6,824 bases of DNA from NCBI GenBank assembly GCA_018671205.1, contig JABHIC010000314.1, forward strand, positions 1-6,824. Direction: 5' to 3'. A program made the translations under genes and the position numbers. The notes under the pieces were generated by a model, which was not told the origin of the DNA, searched no databases, and saw nothing but the letters and a program-made list of their open reading frames with translations. The DNA comes from Gammaproteobacteria bacterium (GTDB taxonomy: Bacteria; Pseudomonadota; Gammaproteobacteria; GCF-002020875). Positions 1-4,967 of this stretch are shown here, piece after piece (positions within the stretch are counted from its first letter, which is position 1; each line of letters opens with the position of its first letter).

Positions 1-441
1 CGGGTGCGCACCTTGGTATTAGCCGAGGCGACAGAGGGAGGGCTGACCATTCGGCGCGATTATGACCCCAGTATCCCCACCTTTCCGGCAGATGGTAGTT
101 TGATGATACAGGCACTGCTCAATATTGTCCGCAATGCGTCACAAAGCCTGAACAATGAGGGGGTGATACAGCTACGCACCCGAGTGCAGCGACAGGTGAT
201 GATTGGTAACCATCGCCATCGCCTGGTCTGTAGTTTAGAGATTGAGGATAATGGTCCGGGTATCTCTAGCGAGCTACAAAATACCCTCTTTCTACCGATG
301 GTGACCGGGCGTGCCAATGGAACCGGGCTGGGGCTATCCATTGCGCAATCGATTATCCACCGCCAGGGTGGAGTGATTGAGTGTGAGTCTCAACCGGGAG
401 AGACTATTTTTACCCTATTGATTCCACTGGAGAAGAGCTAA
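1..441 (+). CDS. glnL: Nitrogen regulation sensor histidine kinase NtrB (GlnL), C-terminal part
   Basis: NtrB is the cytosolic kinase/phosphatase that, under control of the PII protein, phosphorylates NtrC when nitrogen is short. Only the last 146 codons are present and the gene is open at the left edge, so the GTG at base 4 is just an internal valine codon. The fragment is the HATPase_c domain. The N-box (NIVRNASQ) is at bases 121-144, the G1 box DNGPG at 247-261 and the G2 box GTGLGLS at 319-339. LFLPMVTGR, between the boxes, and an RDYDPSIP-like segment near the fragment start closely match enteric GlnL, which separates it from general kinases. The sensory PAS domain and the phosphorylated histidine lie outside the window. 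It ends with TAA at 439-441, directly followed by the ntrC start, so the pair is co-transcribed and probably translationally coupled. The identity is firm. Confidence 0.93.
   Translation, partial: RVRTLVLAEATEGGLTIRRDYDPSIPTFPADGSLMIQALLNIVRNASQSLNNEGVIQLRTRVQRQVMIGNHRHRLVCSLEIEDNGPGISSELQNTLFLPMVTGRANGTGLGLSIAQSIIHRQGGVIECESQPGETIFTLLIPLEKS
429..433 (+). promoter_or_regulatory. Ribosome binding site for ntrC inside the end of glnL
   Basis: GGAGA lies 8 bases before the GTG at 442 and inside the last codons of glnL. It supports GTG as the true start of ntrC and coupling of the two genes. Confidence 0.6.
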
Positions 442-1857
442 GTGAGCGAGCAGAAGCTGGAGAATGGTAATGTCTGGGTGATTGATGATGATCGTTCTAT
501 CCGCTGGGTGCTGGAACGTGCATTACAGAAGGCGGGAATGGCCGTTGAGCCATTCATTGATGGGAGCAAGATTCTTGAGCGGCTACAGCAGCAAATGCCA
601 GATGTGATCATCAGTGATATCCGTATGCCGGGGATGGATGGGCTAGAGCTATTGAGAGAGATCGGCGAGCAGTGCCCGGATCTGCCGGTGATCATTATGA
701 CTGCCCATTCCGATATGGATAGTGCGGTCTCCGCCTATGAGGGGGGAGCCTTTGAGTATCTACCCAAGCCGTTTGACATTGAGGAGGCAATCTCACTGAC
801 CCAACGGGCCGTAGAGCAGGTGAAGAGTAAGCGTGCGGCACATAGTGAAGAGAAAAAGCTCGCTTCGAACGATATTATTGGTGAATCTGCGGCAATGCAG
901 GAGGTATTTCGGGCCATCGGCAGACTGGCCCACTCCAACATGACGGTATTGATTAATGGTGAGTCAGGTACCGGCAAGGAGCGGGTGGCACAGGCGCTCC
1001 ATCGTCACAGCCCACGGGCAGACCACCCCTTTATCGCCCTCAACATGGCGGCGATTCCCAAAGATCTGATGGACTCAGAGCTATTTGGCCATGAGAAAGG
1101 GGCCTTTACCGGGGCAATGACCCAGCGCAAGGGGCGTTTTCTACAGGCAGATGGAGGCACCCTGTTTCTTGATGAGATTGGTGATATGCCACTGGAGACT
1201 CAGACCCGTCTGTTGCGGGTATTGTCAGAGGGAGAGTTCTATCAAGTGGGTGGACATGCCCCGGTTCAGGTCGATGTGAGGATCATTGCAGCCACCCATC
1301 AGAATCTGGAGGCGGCAGTAGATGCCGGCGATTTTCGTGAAGACCTCTACCATCGACTCAATGTGATCCGTATTCATGTTCCGGTGCTGCATGACCGGCG
1401 TGAGGATATCCCCCTGCTGGCCAGCCACTTTCTACATCTTGCGGCGAGAGAGCTGGAGGTGGAGGAGAAGGAGCTGTTGCCAGAGACGATCCACTACATG
1501 ACTCAGCTGGAGTGGAAGGGCAATGTGAGGCAGTTGGAGAATACCTGCCGTTGGATTACAGTGATGGCGCCTACCCGCAAGGTACAGGTTGAGGATCTGC
1601 CGATAGAGCTACGGGTGGAGGAGCGCCCGGTGAGTGAGGGGTGGGAGCGGGCCCTGGAGCAGTGGATCCGTGGCCATCTCCGGCAGGAAGAGGAGGGGCT
1701 ACTGGATCAGGTAGTGCCGACGATGGAGCGTATTTTGATTGAGACGGCACTGGAGCATACCGCAGGGAAGAGACAGGAGGCGGCCCGGTTGTTGGGGTGG
1801 GGGCGAAATACCCTGACAAGGAAGCTAAAAGAGCTGGGGGCTATCGAGGGAGAGTGA
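442..1857 (+). CDS. glnG: Nitrogen regulation response regulator NtrC (GlnG), sigma-54-dependent activator
   Basis: NtrC, once phosphorylated by NtrB, forms an oligomeric AAA+ ATPase that opens sigma-54 promoters of nitrogen genes such as glnA. The 471-residue product has the full three-domain layout and about the usual family length. The receiver domain (about 10-125) has acidic D15/D16, phosphoacceptor D59 in SDIRMPGMDG, T87 and K109. The AAA+ domain (about 145-380) has Walker A GESGTGKE (173-180), the sigma-54 contact loop GAFTGA (220-225), Walker B GGTLFLDE (238-245), FREDLYHRLNV (298-308) and sensor II GNVRQLEN (360-367). The C-terminal Fis-type helix-turn-helix covers about 428-467. All key residues are intact. 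The start is GTG at 442, chosen because it abuts the glnL stop, has an SD-like GGAGA 8 bases upstream, and gives the normal short N-terminus before the receiver. A generic NtrC-family regulator is possible in principle, but the NtrB partner makes NtrC itself very likely. Confidence 0.95.
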   Translation: MSEQKLENGNVWVIDDDRSIRWVLERALQKAGMAVEPFIDGSKILERLQQQMPDVIISDIRMPGMDGLELLREIGEQCPDLPVIIMTAHSDMDSAVSAYEGGAFEYLPKPFDIEEAISLTQRAVEQVKSKRAAHSEEKKLASNDIIGESAAMQEVFRAIGRLAHSNMTVLINGESGTGKERVAQALHRHSPRADHPFIALNMAAIPKDLMDSELFGHEKGAFTGAMTQRKGRFLQADGGTLFLDEIGDMPLETQTRLLRVLSEGEFYQVGGHAPVQVDVRIIAATHQNLEAAVDAGDFREDLYHRLNVIRIHVPVLHDRREDIPLLASHFLHLAARELEVEEKELLPETIHYMTQLEWKGNVRQLENTCRWITVMAPTRKVQVEDLPIELRVEERPVSEGWERALEQWIRGHLRQEEEGLLDQVVPTMERILIETALEHTAGKRQEAARLLGWGRNTLTRKLKELGAIEGE

Positions 1858-1866
1858 GTACCCTCG
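1845..1866 (+). other. Small inverted repeat over the ntrC stop codon
   Basis: CGAGGG at 1845-1850 pairs perfectly with CCCTCG at 1861-1866 around a 10-base loop that contains the ntrC TGA stop. CTAT (1841-1844) and ATAG (1872-1875) could add four outer pairs, with a bulge on the 3' side. No run of T follows, so this is not a standard intrinsic terminator. It may be a transcript-stabilising or attenuating hairpin, or chance. Confidence 0.3.
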
Positions 1867-1875
1867 GCTGAATAG

Positions 1876-1903
1876 TTACAACAGTTAAGGTTCGGCGTAT
1901 AGT
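1876..1903 (+). promoter_or_regulatory. Possible sigma-70 promoter directly before the hybrid kinase gene
   Basis: TATAGT at 1898-1903 matches the -10 consensus at five of six positions. TTACAA at 1876-1881, 16 bases upstream, is a poor -35 (three of six). The gap between ntrC and the kinase gene is the largest in the window, which makes it the natural place for an internal promoter. If used, transcription would begin about at the ATG at 1910. This rests on pattern matching only. Confidence 0.3.
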
Positions 1904-1909
1904 CCCTCC

Positions 1910-3901
1910 ATGAATATTGACTTGGACCATTGTCGAATTCTTGCGGTTGATGATGAACCGAAGCTGCGTCAGCTCTATGGTGAAATCCTCAGCGGGGAGC
2001 ATAACTTTTCTGCGGAGCTAGAGCAGTTAGAGAGCCTGGGGAGCGGGAGCCAGACGAACGCCTCCAGTGGGGGGAATTATGATCTCACGGTTGCTGATCA
2101 GGGAGAGCGTGCGGTTGAGCTGGCAAAGCAGGCACTGGAGGAGGAGCGTCCTTATAGCATTGCCTTCATTGATATGCGTATGCCTCCCGGCATCGGCGGG
2201 TTAGAGACCGCGAAACGCTTGCGGAAGATAGATTCACGGATCTATATTGTTTTTGTAACCGCCTATGCCGACCACACGATTGATGAGATTGATACGGCAC
2301 TGGAGTATGACACGCTGTATGTGCGCAAGCCCTTTATCCGGGAAGAGATTTTGCAGATGGCGCGGAGCCTTGGGCGTAGTTGGAACAAGGATCGCCGACT
2401 GGAGCAGTCAGTCCTGCGCTCTGAGGTCGATGCAATCTATAAGTCCCTCAAGGCAAAAGATGACTTTCTTGCCTCGATGAGCCATGAGCTGAGAACCCCG
2501 TTGACCACGATCATTGGGAATAGTGAGTTTTTGGCAGAGAGTGCGCTGGATGAGGATCAACAGGGGCTATTGCGCTCGATAGAGATCTCCAGCCTCGGCC
2601 TGTTGGCACTGATCAACGACATACTCGACCTCTCCAAGATTGCATCCGGTAAATTTACCATCGACCAGGTACCGTATGACCTTGATGAGGTTCTGGAGGA
2701 GGTGGGCTACATCTTTGCGGCCCGCGCCTTTGAGGCGGGGCTCTACTTCCATGTTGAAAAAGAGCAGCCATTTCCCCGTCTATTGATCGGCGATGGGCGG
2801 CGTCTGGGACAGGTTCTGATCAACCTGCTCAGTAATGCGATGAAATTTACCGAAGAGGGGAGGGTGGTACTGCGGGTCAGAGTGGATGAGCCAGCCGCTG
2901 AGCTCCACCTTTCCGTAGAGGATGAGGGGATCGGAATGACGGAGGAGGTACTGACCCGGTTGTTTCAACCCTTTGTTCAGGCCGATGCCACCATCTCGGG
3001 CCGTTTTGGGGGGACTGGATTGGGGCTACACATCTCCTGGACACTGGCAGAGCTGATGGGGGGTGAGATCGATGTAGAGAGCGAGACGGGTAAGGGGGCG
3101 ATCTTTCGGTTGACGCTCCCCTATCGGGAGAGTGACCAACTGGCCTCAACCAGCCGACGCAAACACTGTTTTGTTCATCTTGACTGTTACTTCGAGGGAA
3201 GGGTCCTGGTTGCAGAGGATACCCCAGAGCTACAGCAACTGGAGCGCAGGATACTGCAGGCGATGGGGCTGACGGTGGTGTTCGTCAATAATGGAAAAGA
3301 GGCGGTAGAGCGTGCACTAAGTGAGCGGTTTGACGTGGTCTTGATGGATATGGAGATGCCGGAGATGGATGGGGTGGCAGCGACAGAAATGTTGCGTCAG
3401 CTGGATTATCCGGTACCCATTATTGCCCTTACTGCTAACGTGATGCAGACCCACCGGGACCGCTTTGAGGCCGCGGGTTGCAGTGGATTTCTCGCCAAAC
3501 CGATTGACCGCCACCGACTGCAGGAGATGTTAAGCCAATACCTGCCTCCCTGCGAGAGAAAGCCTGGTTCTCTCTCATCCACAATGGCAGATCAGCGGCC
3601 ATCAGCAGAGGAGACAGAGGTAGACTCACTCATCGATGATGAGATGCGACAACTCTTTACTGAGCGTACGGCCGTTTTGAAGCAGGCGCTGGAACAGGCG
3701 GCTGAAGTGGCGGACTGGGATCTGGTGAGAGAGCATGCCCATACCGTAAAAGGGAGTGGCACCTCTTTTGGCCATCCGGAGCTGACCGCTCTGGCTCATG
3801 AGACCTGTGATGCGGTAGATCATGGTAGACTAGGCGTTGTGCTGGAGATGGTAACGGAGTTGATCGGAAAGATGGAGCATATTCTTGCGGCAGAGAAATA
3901 G
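1910..3901 (+). CDS. Soluble hybrid histidine kinase, REC-HisKA-HATPase-REC-HPt
   Basis: This 663-residue multistep phosphorelay kinase has no membrane segment or signal peptide, so it should act in the cytosol. The N-terminal receiver (about 8-150) has D14/D15, phosphoacceptor D88 in DMRMPPGIGG, T117 and K140. A helical, probably coiled-coil linker (about 155-188) leads to HisKA, with phosphorylated H192 in SHELRTPL. The HATPase (about 295-405) has an N-box with N309, DEGIGM (338-343) and GGTGLGL (367-373). The second receiver (about 430-545) has E436/D437, phosphoacceptor D480 in MDMEMPEMDG, T508 and K530. A C-terminal HPt domain (about 570-663) has H611 in AHTVKGSG. All catalytic residues are present. 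The expected relay is H192 to D480 to H611, then to an unknown receiver. The first receiver carries an extra segment of roughly 25-30 residues (about 30-55) rich in S, G and N. No DNA-binding or other output domain exists. ATG at 1910 is the first in-frame start and leaves a normal receiver N-terminus, but it has no good SD. I do not recognise a named gene, and its signal is unknown. Confidence 0.92.
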   Translation: MNIDLDHCRILAVDDEPKLRQLYGEILSGEHNFSAELEQLESLGSGSQTNASSGGNYDLTVADQGERAVELAKQALEEERPYSIAFIDMRMPPGIGGLETAKRLRKIDSRIYIVFVTAYADHTIDEIDTALEYDTLYVRKPFIREEILQMARSLGRSWNKDRRLEQSVLRSEVDAIYKSLKAKDDFLASMSHELRTPLTTIIGNSEFLAESALDEDQQGLLRSIEISSLGLLALINDILDLSKIASGKFTIDQVPYDLDEVLEEVGYIFAARAFEAGLYFHVEKEQPFPRLLIGDGRRLGQVLINLLSNAMKFTEEGRVVLRVRVDEPAAELHLSVEDEGIGMTEEVLTRLFQPFVQADATISGRFGGTGLGLHISWTLAELMGGEIDVESETGKGAIFRLTLPYRESDQLASTSRRKHCFVHLDCYFEGRVLVAEDTPELQQLERRILQAMGLTVVFVNNGKEAVERALSERFDVVLMDMEMPEMDGVAATEMLRQLDYPVPIIALTANVMQTHRDRFEAAGCSGFLAKPIDRHRLQEMLSQYLPPCERKPGSLSSTMADQRPSAEETEVDSLIDDEMRQLFTERTAVLKQALEQAAEVADWDLVREHAHTVKGSGTSFGHPELTALAHETCDAVDHGRLGVVLEMVTELIGKMEHILAAEK

Positions 3902-3904
3902 AGG
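3901..3904 (+). promoter_or_regulatory. Ribosome binding site that decides the peptidase start
   Basis: GAGG sits 10 bases before the ATG at 3915. It favours that ATG over the in-frame TTG at 3885, which overlaps the kinase gene and would put ten extra residues (including three arginines) ahead of the signal peptide. Confidence 0.45.
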
Positions 3905-3914
3905 TTGGTTTCGG

Positions 3915-4967
3915 ATGCAGGGGCGACTGAAGAGGGCCGCATTAATCACGGCTACGGTTACGCTCGGTAGTGGCTGTAGCGGACATATTCCTGCGCTGCA
4001 GAAAACGGGATCTCTCACAAAACAGGTCACCGTTCTGGAACGGACACTGCCCCATCAGATAAGGCCTGCCTCACCAACGGTAGAGCAGCCAAAATCAGCC
4101 AGAGCGGAGGAGAAGCGCGTCGCAGCATCCTCAACGGGGGGGCATCACTGGGTGGTAAAAAGTGGTCGTATCCAGAGAAACTTTTCTCAATCTGCACACG
4201 CTGCGGGTATCCCGGTCAATCATATCCACCGTCTAGAGGCACTGTTTGCGGAGCAGATCAACTTTCGTAAGGATCTTCGTCAGGGAGACCACTTTACCGT
4301 AATTCTGCAACCAGGAAGGGATGGTACTCTGAGGCAGGGAGCGCTGTTAGCGGCAGAGCTGGAGCAGCGGGGCAAGGTGGTACGGATGATCCGCCATACG
4401 GATCGTCGTGGCGCAACCCGCTACTATAGTGGCAGAGGAGAGCCTCTGGGGACAGATTTTATGCGTAGCCCACTGAAACGGAGCAAAGTGAGTTCACACT
4501 TTACCCTGCGCCGCTACCATCCGCTGCTGAAAATCTATCGCCCCCACCGTGGTACTGACTTCAAGGCCAAACAGGGGACCCCCGTCATGGCTACTGCGGA
4601 TGGTGTGGTAGAGAAGCAGGAGTATCAGAATGGTTATGGTAATGTCATTTTCCTTGACCATCAGGGGGGGAAATATACCACCGTCTATGCCCACCTCTCC
4701 CGCTTCGCGCGTGGTGTGAGACCGGGTATGGCCATTGAACAGGGGGCAGTGATCGGTTATGTGGGAAGTAGCGGCCTCTCTACCGGCCCCCATCTCCATT
4801 ATGAGTTTCGTGAAGAGGGAGAGTACCGTGATGCAATGAAGGTGGCGCTGCCGCAGAAGCGCAAGGTCACCCCCGATGAGCGCAAACACTTCTACCAGTC
4901 AACCACTGCCGTCCGCCGGGCGTTACTCAGACAGCAGAGCCAGAGACAGGTTGCCTGGGCTCAATAG
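3915..4967 (+). CDS. Exported M23 family zinc peptidase, MepM/YebA-like murein endopeptidase
   Basis: This is a predicted cell-wall hydrolase that would cleave peptide cross-links of peptidoglycan in the periplasm. With ATG at 3915 it has 350 residues. The N-terminus has basic R4, K6 and R7, then a hydrophobic stretch (about 8-18) ending in LGSGC with Cys21. That suggests export, perhaps as a lipoprotein, although G rather than L at -3 makes a weak lipobox. Residues about 25-75 look like a disordered linker. Residues about 78-175 resemble the Csd3/MepM second domain that precedes the catalytic domain. The M23 (LytM) domain (about 200-305) has zinc ligands H211 and D215 in HRGTDF and H295 in GPHLHYEF, with H260 and H293 as likely catalytic histidines. 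All are intact. E. coli MepM is about 440 residues and carries a LysM domain, which I do not see here. The gene lies 13 bases after the kinase stop and abuts glnE, so it is probably in the same transcript. A role in cell-wall growth is inferred, and no direct link to nitrogen control is evident. Confidence 0.88.
   Translation: MQGRLKRAALITATVTLGSGCSGHIPALQKTGSLTKQVTVLERTLPHQIRPASPTVEQPKSARAEEKRVAASSTGGHHWVVKSGRIQRNFSQSAHAAGIPVNHIHRLEALFAEQINFRKDLRQGDHFTVILQPGRDGTLRQGALLAAELEQRGKVVRMIRHTDRRGATRYYSGRGEPLGTDFMRSPLKRSKVSSHFTLRRYHPLLKIYRPHRGTDFKAKQGTPVMATADGVVEKQEYQNGYGNVIFLDHQGGKYTTVYAHLSRFARGVRPGMAIEQGAVIGYVGSSGLSTGPHLHYEFREEGEYRDAMKVALPQKRKVTPDERKHFYQSTTAVRRALLRQQSQRQVAWAQ

Noticed and set aside
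3757..3771. TGGCAC-N5-TTGG, resembling a sigma-54 promoter ahead of the peptidase gene
   Set aside because: The essential GC of the -12 element is GG here, and the bases encode the conserved HPt residues after H611 (KGSGTSFGHP), which explain the sequence.
3885..3914. Upstream TTG start for the peptidase, overlapping the kinase gene by 17 bases
   Set aside because: TTG is a rare start, and it would add ten polar residues ahead of a good signal peptide. The ATG at 3915 has a GAGG at suitable spacing.
4136..4670. Two runs of seven G in the peptidase gene (4136-4142 and 4664-4670), with another in glnE (5910-5916), as possible phase-variation tracts
   Set aside because: Seven is short for phase-variable tracts. 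All are GGG-GGG codon pairs with one extra flanking G, and all genes are in frame. Similar G-rich runs occur through the window.
4494..4889. Minus-strand open reading frame of 131 codons opposite the peptidase gene
   Set aside because: It overlaps the conserved M23 catalytic region on the plus strand, and its translation shows no domain or export signal, so it is a shadow.
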